Part shown: piece after piece, positions 43,936 to 52,961 of the stretch
Layout: every line of letters starts with the position of its first letter
Position numbering within the stretch: the first letter of the stretch is position 1
Assembly: GCA_965194375.1 (NCBI GenBank)
Contig: CBDAEL010000001.1
DNA length: 64,000 nucleotides
DNA from: Tabrizicola_A aquatica
GTDB taxonomy: Bacteria > Pseudomonadota > Alphaproteobacteria > Rhodobacterales > Rhodobacteraceae
Direction: 5' to 3' (one strand)
Program-made: the position numbers and the translations under genes
Notes under the pieces: model-generated
Databases searched by the model: none
The model's input: the letters and a program-made list of their open reading frames with translations, nothing else
Told to the model about the DNA's origin: nothing

Positions 43936-45309
43936 ATGGATGAGATGATGACCCAGCCGCACGCCTATCCGACCCTGCGCGAGGCGACATGGGTTTGGGC
44001 GCGGATTGCCGCCCTGTCCTTTGGCGGTCCGGCGGGCCAGATTGCGGTGATGCATCGGATTTTGGTCGAGGAAAAGCGCTGGCTGGGGGACGGGCGGTTT
44101 CTGCATGCGTTGAACTTTTGCATGCTGTTGCCCGGACCCGAGGCGCAGCAATTGGCGACCTATATCGGCTGGTTGATGCATGGGGTGCGGGGCGCGCTGG
44201 TGGCGGGGCTGTTGTTTATCCTCCCCGGCGTGCTGGCAATCATGGGGTTGAGCTGGGTTTACGCGATCTGGGGCAATGTCGGCTTTGTCTCGGCGGTGTT
44301 TTTCGGGATGAAGGCGGCGGTGCTGGCGCTGGTGTTGCAGGCCGTGGTGCGGCTGAGCAAGCGGGCGCTGAAGGGGTGGGCGATGCGGGGGGTGGCGGCG
44401 CTGTCCTTTGCGGCGATCTTTGCCTTTGGGGTGCCGTTTCCGCTGATCGTTGCCGGGGCGGCGGTGCTGGGGTGGACCGCGGCCAAGGCGGGGTGGACCG
44501 CCTTTCAGGCCGGGGGTGGCCATGGGGCGGGCGACAAAAGCCATGTCGATGATGCGGTGACCCTTTTGGGCGCGGCAGGCGGTGACGCTGCTGCGCGCAC
44601 CGGGGCGTTTCAGGCCGGGCTGGCCGCGCTGGCGCTGTGGCTGGTGCCGGTGGGCGTGTTGATGCTGGCCGCACCGGGCAGCGTGTTCACCGACATCGCC
44701 ACGTTCTTTTCGCAGATGGCGGTGCTGACCTTTGGCGGGGCCTATGCGGTGCTGGCTTGGGTCGCGCAAGAGGCGGTGGGCGGCTATGGCTGGCTGCAAC
44801 CGGGCGAGATGCTGGACGGGCTGGGCATGGCCGAGACCACGCCGGGGCCGTTGATCATGGTGCTGCAGTTCGTCGGCTTTATGGCCGCGCTGCGCGAAGC
44901 TGGCTGGGCCGAGCCTTTGTGGGCCGCCAGTTTGGGCGGGCTTTTGGCGACATGGGTGACTTTTGCGCCCTGCTTTGCATGGATCTTTCTGGGCGCCCCC
45001 TTCATGGAGCGGCTGCGGGCCAATGCCGCGCTGGCCTCGGCGCTGGCCACGGTGACGGCGGCGGTGGTAGGGGTGATTTTGAACCTTGCCCTATGGTTTG
45101 CCGTGCATGTGATATGGCAAGAGGTCACGCGGGTGGAGTGGGGTCTGGTCAGCCTTGAGGTGCCGGTCTTGGCCACGGTCAACTGGGCGGCGGCCGGGCT
45201 GACGGGGCTGGCGCTTTGGGCGGTGTTCGGGCTGCGGCTGGGTTTGGCGCAGGTTTTGGGCGGGGCGGCGGCGTTGGGGCTGGGGCTGCACGCGCTGGGG
45301 TTGGTCTGA
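43936..45309 (+). CDS. chrA: Chromate transporter ChrA (two-domain form)
   Basis: 457 residues from the ATG at 43936 (ATG 43945 and 43948 also possible). Two homologous CHR halves: the first opens ARIAALSFGGPAGQIAVMHR with LLPGPEAQQLATYIG, the second has MAVLTFGGAYAVLAWVAQ and MAETTPGPLIMVLQFVGF. The FGGP and PGP motifs are family hallmarks. It exports chromate by proton antiport across the inner membrane. No chrB-type regulator is adjacent. Confidence 0.93.
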   Translation: MDEMMTQPHAYPTLREATWVWARIAALSFGGPAGQIAVMHRILVEEKRWLGDGRFLHALNFCMLLPGPEAQQLATYIGWLMHGVRGALVAGLLFILPGVLAIMGLSWVYAIWGNVGFVSAVFFGMKAAVLALVLQAVVRLSKRALKGWAMRGVAALSFAAIFAFGVPFPLIVAGAAVLGWTAAKAGWTAFQAGGGHGAGDKSHVDDAVTLLGAAGGDAAARTGAFQAGLAALALWLVPVGVLMLAAPGSVFTDIATFFSQMAVLTFGGAYAVLAWVAQEAVGGYGWLQPGEMLDGLGMAETTPGPLIMVLQFVGFMAALREAGWAEPLWAASLGGLLATWVTFAPCFAWIFLGAPFMERLRANAALASALATVTAAVVGVILNLALWFAVHVIWQEVTRVEWGLVSLEVPVLATVNWAAAGLTGLALWAVFGLRLGLAQVLGGAAALGLGLHALGLV

Positions 45310-45413
45310 GGGTTTGTGCTGACGAGGGCGGCCCTCGAAAGGGCTTTTCTTTCGGCCCCGACCGGGGCAGGTTTGCCCCGCTTCCTTTCACCCTTTGGAC
45401 TGTCGAGACTGAG

Positions 45414-46445
45414 ATGACTTGGACCATGCCGCCGGAGACCTTCCGGCAAGACCGGATCTGGATGGCCTTCCCGCGAGAGGGCGAAACGCTGGGCGCGGAG
45501 AGTGCGGCGCGCGAGGCGGGCTATGCGGCGTGGACAGCCGTGGCGCATGCCATTGCCGAGTTTGAGCCGGTGACGATGATCGTTGATCCGTCCGAGATGG
45601 CGCGGGCCAAGCGGATGTTGGGGTCGGGCATCGAGATTGTCGAACGGGTGATCGACGATTTCTGGCTGCGCGATACCGGGCCGACCTTTGTGCATGATGC
45701 CGCTGGCAATCTGGCGGCGGTGGACTGGATCTTTAACGGCTGGGGCGGTGGGGAATGGACCAGCGCCGCGCATGACCGCGGGCTTGGCGCCTTTGTCGCC
45801 GGGCTGGCAGGGGTTCCGGTGGTGTCCTCGCTGTTGGTCAACGAGGGCGGCGGGCTGCATGTGGACGGCGAGGGCACGATCCTGTTGACCGAGACGGTGC
45901 AGCTTGACCCCGACCGCAACCCCCATGCCGACAAGGGCCGGGTCGAGGCGGAGATGACGCGCACCTTGGGTGTGGAAAAAGCAATTTGGCTGCCCAAGGG
46001 GTTGGCGCGCGATTATGAGACGTTTGGCACGCGGGGCCATGTGGATATTGTCGCGACCTTTCCGGCGCCGGGGAAGGTTTTGCTGCACAGCCAGCCAAAC
46101 CCCGGCCATCCCGATCACCGCACCATGCAGGACATTCGCCACCTGCTGAGCGCGGCGACCGATGCCAAGGGTCGGCGGTTCGAGATCATCGACGTGCCCG
46201 CGCCCGAGACGCTGCGCGATGGGCATGACTTTGTGGACTGGAGCTATATCAACCATCTGGTCGTCAATGACGGGGTGATCGCCTGCGGCTTTGGTGAGGC
46301 CAAGGCCGATGCGCGGGCGCGCGACATTCTGGCCGCCGCCTATCCGGGCCGCCGGGTTGTGACGGTGGACGCGCGCGAGCTCTTTGCGCGGGGCGGCGGG
46401 GTGCATTGCATCACGCAGCAGCAACCGGTGCGGAAGACCAAATGA
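45414..46445 (+). CDS. aguA: Agmatine deiminase family protein
   Basis: 343 residues from the ATG at 45414. Family signatures: WLRDTGPTFV, NGWGGGEW, NEGGGLHVDGEGT, TRGHVDIVATF and the catalytic Cys in GGGVHCITQQ (about 334). Canonical members convert agmatine to N-carbamoylputrescine and ammonia. The amidase gene begins in an ATGA overlap, so the pair is translationally coupled. The 104-base gap from chrA contains GC hairpins but no clear terminator. Confidence 0.9.
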   Translation: MTWTMPPETFRQDRIWMAFPREGETLGAESAAREAGYAAWTAVAHAIAEFEPVTMIVDPSEMARAKRMLGSGIEIVERVIDDFWLRDTGPTFVHDAAGNLAAVDWIFNGWGGGEWTSAAHDRGLGAFVAGLAGVPVVSSLLVNEGGGLHVDGEGTILLTETVQLDPDRNPHADKGRVEAEMTRTLGVEKAIWLPKGLARDYETFGTRGHVDIVATFPAPGKVLLHSQPNPGHPDHRTMQDIRHLLSAATDAKGRRFEIIDVPAPETLRDGHDFVDWSYINHLVVNDGVIACGFGEAKADARARDILAAAYPGRRVVTVDARELFARGGGVHCITQQQPVRKTK

Positions 46446-48127
46446 CGGTTGTCGAGACGAGCATCGCCGATCTGCGCGCGGCGCTGGAGACGGGGCGGGA
46501 CACCAGCCTTGGGCTGTTGCGGGCCTATCTGGAGCGGATTGCGCGCTATGACAGCGCCGGGCCGTGTCTGAACGCGGTACCCGTGCTGAACCACGAAGCC
46601 GAGGCTGATGCCCGTGCGTCAGATGCGCGGCGCGAGGCCGGGGCGGTTTTGGGGCCGCTGGACGGCATCCCCTATACCGCCAAGGCGAGCTACAAGGTAC
46701 GGGGGCTTCCGGCCACCGCAGGCTCGCCCGCTTTTGCCGATCTGGTCGCCACGGATGATGCCTTTGCGATTGCCCGGCTGCGCGCGGCGGGGGCGGTGCT
46801 GATCGGGCTGACCAATATGCCGCCGATGGCCAATGGCGGAATGCAGCGCGGGCTTTATGGGCGGGCGGAAAGTCCCTATTCGGCCGATTGGCTCACTGCC
46901 GCCTTTGCCTCAGGCTCGTCCAACGGGTCGGGGAGTGCGACGGCGGCCAGCTTTGCCGCCTTTGGTCTGGCCGAGGAGACGTGGTCCTCGGGCCGGGCAC
47001 CTGCGGCGAACAACGGGCTTTGTGCCTATACGCCGTCGCGGGGGGTGATCTCGGTGCGCGGCAACTGGCCCTTGGTGCCGACGATGGATGTGGTCGTGCC
47101 GCACACGCGGTCGATGGCGGATATGCTGGAGGTGTTGGACGCCATCGTGGCCGATGACCCGAACCCGCGCGGCGATCTGTGGCGAATGCAGGATTGGGTG
47201 GCGATTCCAGCGGCATCGGCGCATCGGCCAGCGTCTTATCCCGCGCTTGCGGCGCGGGCGTCGCTGCGCGGCAAGCGGATTGGGATTCCGGCGATGTATG
47301 TCAACGCTGACGCGCTGGCCGGGACGGGCGATAGCCCCGGAATCGGTGGGCCGACGGGGCAGCGGATTGAGACCCGCGCGTCAATTCTGGCGTTGGTCAA
47401 TCAGGCGCGGGCGGCGATGGAGGCGGCGGGGGCCGAGGTAATTGTGACGGAGTTTCCCGTTATCACGAACTATGAGGGCGACCGCCCCGGCGCGCCGAAG
47501 ATTCATACCCGCGGGCTGGTGAGCGCGGCTTACCTCAAGCGCGAGATTGTCGATCTGTCGGTCTGGGCGTGGAATGATTTTCTGGCGGCGAATGGCCAGC
47601 CGGGGCTGGACCGTCTGGCGCAGGTCGACGGCGCGCGGATCTTTCCGCAACCGCCCGGCGCGCTGCCGGATCGGTATACGGGTTTTGACGACGACATCGC
47701 GCATTACCCGGACCATGCCCGTGCCAACCCGCCCGGCGATTTCCGCGACATCCCGCATTTGGCCGAGGGGTTTGCCGGGCTGGAGGCCACGCGCAAGGCG
47801 GATCTTGAGGATTGGATGGACGGGCTGGGTCTGGATGCCGTGGCCTTTCCGGCGGCGGCGGATGTTGGCCCGGCGGATGCAGACGTGAACCCCGCCTCGG
47901 CCGATCTGGCGTGGCGCAATGGGGTTTGGGTGGCAAACGGCAATCTGGCGATCCGGCATTTGGGGATTCCCACGGTCACGGTGCCGATGGGGATCATGGC
48001 CGATATCGGCATGCCTGCGGGCCTGACCTTTGCCGGGCGCGGCTGGGATGATCTGGCGCTGCTGCAACTGGCCTGCGCTTTTGAGGCGACCGGGCAGTAT
48101 CGCAAGCCCGCGCCGCGCTGCCCGTAA
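46442..48127 (+). CDS. Amidase signature family hydrolase
   Basis: 561 residues. The Ser-cisSer-Lys triad of the family can be placed: Lys about 81 (IPYTAKASYKVRG), cis-Ser about 160 (ASGSSNGSGSA) and nucleophile Ser about 183 (ETWSSGRAPA), with the normal 23-24 residue spacing between the serines. The protein is longer than the typical 450-500 residues because of extra segments between 215 and 400. Coupled to the agmatine deiminase, so it may hydrolyse an amide or carbamoyl product of that enzyme; this is inference. Confidence 0.88.
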   Translation: MTVVETSIADLRAALETGRDTSLGLLRAYLERIARYDSAGPCLNAVPVLNHEAEADARASDARREAGAVLGPLDGIPYTAKASYKVRGLPATAGSPAFADLVATDDAFAIARLRAAGAVLIGLTNMPPMANGGMQRGLYGRAESPYSADWLTAAFASGSSNGSGSATAASFAAFGLAEETWSSGRAPAANNGLCAYTPSRGVISVRGNWPLVPTMDVVVPHTRSMADMLEVLDAIVADDPNPRGDLWRMQDWVAIPAASAHRPASYPALAARASLRGKRIGIPAMYVNADALAGTGDSPGIGGPTGQRIETRASILALVNQARAAMEAAGAEVIVTEFPVITNYEGDRPGAPKIHTRGLVSAAYLKREIVDLSVWAWNDFLAANGQPGLDRLAQVDGARIFPQPPGALPDRYTGFDDDIAHYPDHARANPPGDFRDIPHLAEGFAGLEATRKADLEDWMDGLGLDAVAFPAAADVGPADADVNPASADLAWRNGVWVANGNLAIRHLGIPTVTVPMGIMADIGMPAGLTFAGRGWDDLALLQLACAFEATGQYRKPAPRCP

Positions 48128-48133
48128 GGCGGG

Positions 48134-48808
48134 CTATTCGTCGCCCGGAACGCCGTAAGAGGGGGCCGCACGCGGATCCAGCGCGCGTTGCACATAGGCG
48201 GCAAGCTGGGGTTTGTAGATGTCCCAAAGGCTGGCGAGTGCCTCAACTGGGCAATCGTCGGTCCAGTCGCAGCGCAGATCGGCGACGGGCCAGCTGACTT
48301 TGTCCACCAGTCGCAGCCCTGCGGAGTGGACTGGCCCGGCCTCGCCCCCCGCCGCGACACCGGCGCGCATGGCAGCGATCAGGCGGTCGCCCAGATGGCC
48401 GGTCGAGGATTCGAACCCCGCGACGATGGCCTGCGGGACGCCGGAATTGGCCAGAAGATTGCCGCCCGAGGCGACATCGCGGCCCTGCGCCTCGGCCCAG
48501 ATGCCCAGCGCGTTGGGGCCGGAATGGATGGCGGTGCCGCCTGCCGCGTCAATCACCAGAACCTGCCGATAGTCGATGAAGGCGCTGTCTGCCTTGATGC
48601 GGGCAATCGCCTGCGCGGCCGTGGCGCCATCTTGCATCAGGTCCAGCGCAAGGGGGCCAAGGGTGGGGTCGGTGATGTTTTGGCTGGCCACCGCGCCGAC
48701 GCCCGCGCGCGCATATGAACAGCGCGCCGCCACAGCGGGGGAGGAGGACGAGATCGCCACCCCGAACATGCCGGTTTCTGCGCAGCGCGCGACGAGCGAA
48801 AAGGTCAT
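48134..48808 (-). CDS. DUF1028 protein
   Basis: 224 residues of the DUF1028 family, beginning MTFSLVARC, with GVAISSSSPAVAARC and ASQNITDPTLGP. The family has an N-terminal-nucleophile-hydrolase-like fold; its substrate is not established. It is the last of a minus-strand trio with RidA and a flavin monooxygenase, four bases after RidA. Confidence 0.87.
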   Translation of the reverse strand: MTFSLVARCAETGMFGVAISSSSPAVAARCSYARAGVGAVASQNITDPTLGPLALDLMQDGATAAQAIARIKADSAFIDYRQVLVIDAAGGTAIHSGPNALGIWAEAQGRDVASGGNLLANSGVPQAIVAGFESSTGHLGDRLIAAMRAGVAAGGEAGPVHSAGLRLVDKVSWPVADLRCDWTDDCPVEALASLWDIYKPQLAAYVQRALDPRAAPSYGVPGDE

Positions 48809-48812
48809 CAGA

Positions 48813-49229
48813 TCAATCCGGGATCACGGCGGTGCCGTCGATTTCCACCAGCCAGTTGGGCCGCGCAAGGGCGCTGACCACCAGCCCGGTCGACACCGGA
48901 TGCACGCCTTTGATGTATTCGCCCATGGTGCGGTAGACCGCCTCGCGGTGGCGGACGTCGGTGATATAGACCACCACCTTGACCAGATGCTCCATCTTGC
49001 CGCCGCACTCTTCGATCAATTGCTGGATGTTTTGCATGACCTTGTGGGTCTGCTCGACCGGGTCGTGGCTGCCGATGTCTTTGGCGTCATCCAGATTTTG
49101 CGGGCACTGGCCGCGCAGGTAAATCGTGCGCCCGCCCATGGTGACAACGGCCTGACAGAGGTCATTGTCCAGCTTTTGCTCGGGGTAGGTCTCTTTGGTG
49201 TTGAACTTGCGGTGGCGATAATGGGCCAT
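48813..49229 (-). CDS. RidA-family protein
   Basis: 138 residues from the ATG at 49229. The YjgF/RidA core is visible with GRTIYLRGQCPQNLD, QQLIEECGGKMEHLVKVVVYITD and a late Glu in WLVEIDGTAVI. RidA proteins hydrolyse reactive enamine/imine intermediates; this one has a longer N-terminus than RidA itself and lacks the usual Arg-rich loop in recognisable form, so it may be a specialised catabolic subfamily member. It is sandwiched between the flavin monooxygenase and DUF1028 genes. Confidence 0.88.
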   Translation of the reverse strand: MAHYRHRKFNTKETYPEQKLDNDLCQAVVTMGGRTIYLRGQCPQNLDDAKDIGSHDPVEQTHKVMQNIQQLIEECGGKMEHLVKVVVYITDVRHREAVYRTMGEYIKGVHPVSTGLVVSALARPNWLVEIDGTAVIPD

Positions 49230-49258
49230 GACCGGTCCTGCTGTGAAGGTTGGGGAGG

Positions 49259-50530
49259 TTAGGCCGAGGGGCGGCCCGCCTGTGCGTCGTGATACTGCAG
49301 ATAGCTGCGCTGGGTGGCAATATGGCCCGCGATGTGTTTGGCATCTTGCCAAGCGCCCCAGATAAAGGCGGAGCCCCGGCGCGACAGCCACGGCAGTCCG
49401 ACGAAATAGACGCCGGGCTCAGACGATACGCCGCGCTGGTGCCGGGGTTTGCCGTTTTCATGGAAGGCATCAACCTTGAGCCAGCTGAAATCTTGGGTAA
49501 AGCCGGTGGCCCAGATGATTGAGGTTACGCCAGCGGCGGCAAGGTCCAGATCGCGCAGCGGATGGGTCAGGCAATCGGGGTCGGGCGGGATCTGCCGCGC
49601 CTGAGGCTCGGGCGGCAGGTCAACGCCGTTGCGCGTGGCCCAAGCATCGGCGGCGTCGAGAAGGCCCATCAGGTTTTCATCGCCGCGCTGAATGTTTTCG
49701 GCCAGATCTGGCTGGAAGGTCACCTTGTTGCCGTCAAAGCCTTGGGTCATGCCGACGAGGGTGATCCCGGCATGGGCCAGCGCGCGAAAGTCGATGTTGC
49801 GACCCCCATAGGCGCCGCTGACGGCGATGGTGATATGCTCTTGTCCCGGCACCATGGTTTCCAGATCCCACAGGCCCAAAACGCCCAGCCACCAAGTGAA
49901 ATCACGCCCGCGATAGGCGCGGGGGGGCCGACCATGCGGGCAGACCGAGAGATAGACCTTGCGGCCAGCGCGGTTCAGCTCATCGGCAATCTGGGTGCCT
50001 GAGGAGCCAGAGCCGACCACCATCACCGCGCCGTCGGGCAATTGGGCGGGATTGCGATAGCGGGCGGAGTGGATTTGAAAGAGCCTGTCATTCTTTGGCG
50101 CGATGGCCGGGATTTGGGGGTTCTGGAAGGGGCCGGTGGCAACAACCACGCGCTTCGCCTCAATCTGGCCGGCCGAGGTTTCCACCAAGAAGCCCGGCTT
50201 TCCGGTCTGGCGGGTGACCGATGTCACGTTGACCCCGCAGCGGATGGGGGCGTTGATTTTGCGGGCATAGGCCTCGAAGTAATCGGCCAGTTTCTCTTTG
50301 GGCACAAACTCATCAGGGGCGAAGTCTTCGAATTCCATCCCCGGAAAGCGGTCGTGCCAAGCCGGGCCATTGGCGACCAGTGAATCCCAGCGTTCAGACC
50401 GCCAGCGTTCGGCGATGCGGCTGCGCTCAAGCACCAGATGCGGGATGCCCTGCGCGCCAAGATGCTCGCTCATCGCGACGCCGGCTTGGCCCGCGCCGAC
50501 GACCAGCGTGTCTGTGTGTTCAATGGCCAT
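49259..50530 (-). CDS. CzcO-like flavin-containing monooxygenase
   Basis: 423 residues from the ATG at 50530. Two dinucleotide-binding motifs: VVGAGQAGVAMSEHL (FAD) and VVGSGSSGTQIADEL (NADPH), with a HSARY segment at the position of the FMO identification motif and IIWATGF near the C-terminus. Such enzymes oxygenate nitrogen or sulfur atoms or perform Baeyer-Villiger reactions. First gene of the FMO-RidA-DUF1028 unit, convergent with the agmatine deiminase-amidase pair; imines released by N-oxidation would suit RidA. Confidence 0.88.
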   Translation of the reverse strand: MAIEHTDTLVVGAGQAGVAMSEHLGAQGIPHLVLERSRIAERWRSERWDSLVANGPAWHDRFPGMEFEDFAPDEFVPKEKLADYFEAYARKINAPIRCGVNVTSVTRQTGKPGFLVETSAGQIEAKRVVVATGPFQNPQIPAIAPKNDRLFQIHSARYRNPAQLPDGAVMVVGSGSSGTQIADELNRAGRKVYLSVCPHGRPPRAYRGRDFTWWLGVLGLWDLETMVPGQEHITIAVSGAYGGRNIDFRALAHAGITLVGMTQGFDGNKVTFQPDLAENIQRGDENLMGLLDAADAWATRNGVDLPPEPQARQIPPDPDCLTHPLRDLDLAAAGVTSIIWATGFTQDFSWLKVDAFHENGKPRHQRGVSSEPGVYFVGLPWLSRRGSAFIWGAWQDAKHIAGHIATQRSYLQYHDAQAGRPSA

Positions 50531-50721
50531 CTTCGCACCCCCCGAATGTCTGGTGGCGCAACGCACCCCAGAGTTTGCGCCACAGTCGAACAATCTTGGC
50601 GAAAGGGGAAGTCATAGATTTGGATGCTTGGGTTAGGAAAAGCCGAGGCAGTCAGCGCGGGAGCGGCGGGGTCTGACGCTGTGGGCTTGCCCTTGGCCGC
50701 GTCGCATGACACCAAAGACCC

Positions 50722-51663
50722 ATGCTTGCGATCTTTCTGAAAACCCTGCCGTTCTTTGCGATTATCGCCCTTGGCTATGCTGCGGGGCGGATGCGGTTTT
50801 TCAGTGCCGAAGCCACGGGCTATCTGACCAAGTTCGTCTTTTACTTTGCACTGTCGGCGATGCTGTTCGGCTTTGCCGCCAATCTGGACCTGTCAGATGT
50901 GTTCTCATGGGGGTTTGTCTGGGCTTATTTGCTGGCCTCGGCCCTGATCTGGGCGCTGGTGGGGGGGGCAGCCTTGCTGCGCGGAACGGGCCGCGAAGAG
51001 GCGGTGTTTGAGGCGCATACCGGGGTCATTGGCAATGTGGGGTTCTTGGGAATTCCGATGCTGGCGCTGTTGCTGGGGCCGCAGGCGGTGGGGCCGGTCT
51101 TGATGGTGCTGGCGGTGGATCTGGTGGTGTTTTCCACGGTCTTGACGCTCATCATCACGGGCCTGCGCGGCGGCACGGTGGGGCTGGCCATGCTGGGCGG
51201 GCTGGTGATGGGGCTGCTCCGCAACCCGATGATCGTGTCGGTGGTTCTGGGTCTGGCTTGGGGGGCAACCGGCTGGGCCCTGCCGGTGCCGGTGAACGAA
51301 TTCATGACAACGCTGGGGGCGGCGGCGACGCCGTGCGCGCTGTTTGCGATTGGCGCGTCTTTGGCGGGCAAGAACCCGGACCGGGTGGGCGTGGCGGTCT
51401 GGCTGTCCTTTGCAAAGCTGGTGCTGCATCCGGCTGCCGTGGCCGTGGCGGCGCTGTGGCTCTTTGACGTGGAGCCCTATGCGGCGGGCGTGATGATTGC
51501 GGCGGCTGCCTTGCCGGTGGCGGGGAATGTGTTCATTCTGGCCCAGCATTACGGGGTGGCGCCGCAGCGCGTGTCCACCTCGATTCTGATATCAACGGCA
51601 GTGTCGGTGCTGACAGTCACGGCAGTCATTGCCCTGTTGGGGCCTTTGGTGGGGAAGCTATGA
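50722..51663 (+). CDS. AEC-family transporter (auxin efflux carrier type)
   Basis: 313 residues, ten hydrophobic helices in two halves of five separated by a central loop (about 145-165). The second half has NVFILAQHYGV, typical of the family. Bacterial members move malonate, malate or other organic acids. Its stop overlaps the start of the S-formylglutathione hydrolase gene (ATGA). Confidence 0.88.
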   Translation: MLAIFLKTLPFFAIIALGYAAGRMRFFSAEATGYLTKFVFYFALSAMLFGFAANLDLSDVFSWGFVWAYLLASALIWALVGGAALLRGTGREEAVFEAHTGVIGNVGFLGIPMLALLLGPQAVGPVLMVLAVDLVVFSTVLTLIITGLRGGTVGLAMLGGLVMGLLRNPMIVSVVLGLAWGATGWALPVPVNEFMTTLGAAATPCALFAIGASLAGKNPDRVGVAVWLSFAKLVLHPAAVAVAALWLFDVEPYAAGVMIAAAALPVAGNVFILAQHYGVAPQRVSTSILISTAVSVLTVTAVIALLGPLVGKL

Positions 51664-52490
51664 AAACCGTTTCGGAAAACCGCTGTTTTGGGGGCGTGCA
51701 GGGGGTTTACTCTCATGCCTCGCAGGTTACGGGTTGTGACATGACCTTTGGGCTGTTCCTGCCCGAAGAGGCCGAGACCAATGAGGTTCCGGTGATCTGG
51801 TATCTGTCAGGCCTCACCTGCACGCATGAGAACGCGATGGTGAAGGCGGGCGCGCAGCGTTGGGCCGCCGAGATGGGCGTGGCGGTGGTCTTTCCCGACA
51901 CCAGCCCGCGCGGCGAGGGGGTGGCGAATGACGCCGCCTATGATCTGGGCCAAGGGGCGGGCTTTTACGTCAACGCCACCGAAGCGCCGTGGAAGCCGCA
52001 TTTCCGCATGTGGGATTATGTGACGGATGAGCTGCCGCGCCTGTTGTTCAACGCCTTTCCCTTGGCAGAGGACTCTCAGGCCATCACCGGGCATTCAATG
52101 GGGGGTCACGGGGCGCTGACGATTGCGATGAGCTTTCCGGGGCGGTTCCGGTCGGTCTCGGCCTTTGCGCCGATCTGCAATCCGACGGCCAGCGATTGGG
52201 GCCGCAAGCAGTTCACGGCCTATCTCGGCACGGATGAGACCACTTGGGCCGCGCATGATGCGACACTGTTGATGAAAAAGCGCGGCTTTGACGGGCCGAT
52301 GCTGATTGATCAGGGCACGGCGGATCAGTTCATTGACCTGTTGCGCCCCGAGGCCTTGGCCGGGGCCATGGCCGAGCGGCGGCAGGGTGGCACGTTCCGC
52401 ATGCAAAAGGGCTATGATCACAGCTATTTCTTCGTCTCGACCTTTATGGAAGAGCATATGGCCTTTCACGGGGCGGCATTGCATGCCTGA
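51660..52490 (+). CDS. fghA: S-formylglutathione hydrolase
   Basis: 276 residues, alpha/beta hydrolase (esterase D family). Nucleophile Ser in GHSMGGHGAL (about 146), with Asp (DQGTADQF) and His (YDHSYFF) completing the triad; the LSGLTCTHEN segment forms the oxyanion region. It splits S-formylglutathione into formate and glutathione in formaldehyde detoxification. The partner dehydrogenase is not in this window. Confidence 0.95.
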   Translation: MKTVSENRCFGGVQGVYSHASQVTGCDMTFGLFLPEEAETNEVPVIWYLSGLTCTHENAMVKAGAQRWAAEMGVAVVFPDTSPRGEGVANDAAYDLGQGAGFYVNATEAPWKPHFRMWDYVTDELPRLLFNAFPLAEDSQAITGHSMGGHGALTIAMSFPGRFRSVSAFAPICNPTASDWGRKQFTAYLGTDETTWAAHDATLLMKKRGFDGPMLIDQGTADQFIDLLRPEALAGAMAERRQGGTFRMQKGYDHSYFFVSTFMEEHMAFHGAALHA

Positions 52491-52499
52491 GGCGCGCGC

Positions 52500-52958
52500 G
52501 TGGTAATCTGGATCGACGCTGACGCCTGCCCGGTCAAGGAAGAGGCCGAGCGGGTGGCAACCCGGCATGGGGTGCGGATGGTGCTGGTGTCGAATGGTGG
52601 CATCCGGCCCAGTCTGAACCCGCTGGTGGAAAGCGTCTATGTGACTGCCGGGCCGGATGAGGCCGACAAGCACATTGCCGAGGCCTGCGTGCCGGGCGAT
52701 GTGGTGGTGACGGGGGACATCCCCTTGGCCGCGAAATGCGTGGAAAAGGGTGCGCGGGTGGTGAAGCACAATGGCGAGGTGCTGCATGGCACCAACATCG
52801 GCATGGCGCTGGCAACCCGCGATTTGATGCAAGACCTGCGGTCGGCAGACCCCTTCCGCCAAGGCGGCGGGCGGCCGTTTTCCAAGGCGGATCGGTCGCG
52901 GTTTCTTGATGTGCTGGAGCGTGAGGTCAGGGCGTCCAAGGCACGACAGGCCGAATAG
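52500..52958 (+). CDS. YaiI/UPF0178 (DUF188) protein
   Basis: 152 residues starting with GTG at 52500, nine bases after fghA. Full-length DUF188: IWIDADACPVKEE, TGDIPLAAKCVEKGA and GGGRPFSKADRSRFLD are the conserved blocks. A PIN-like nuclease fold with acidic residues; cellular role unknown. Confidence 0.9.
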   Translation: MVIWIDADACPVKEEAERVATRHGVRMVLVSNGGIRPSLNPLVESVYVTAGPDEADKHIAEACVPGDVVVTGDIPLAAKCVEKGARVVKHNGEVLHGTNIGMALATRDLMQDLRSADPFRQGGGRPFSKADRSRFLDVLEREVRASKARQAE

Positions 52959-52961
52959 AGA

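Noticed and set aside
45310..45413. GC hairpins before the agmatine deiminase gene as a riboswitch
   Set aside because: Simple GC-rich stems without the conserved core of any riboswitch I know; no T-run for a terminator.
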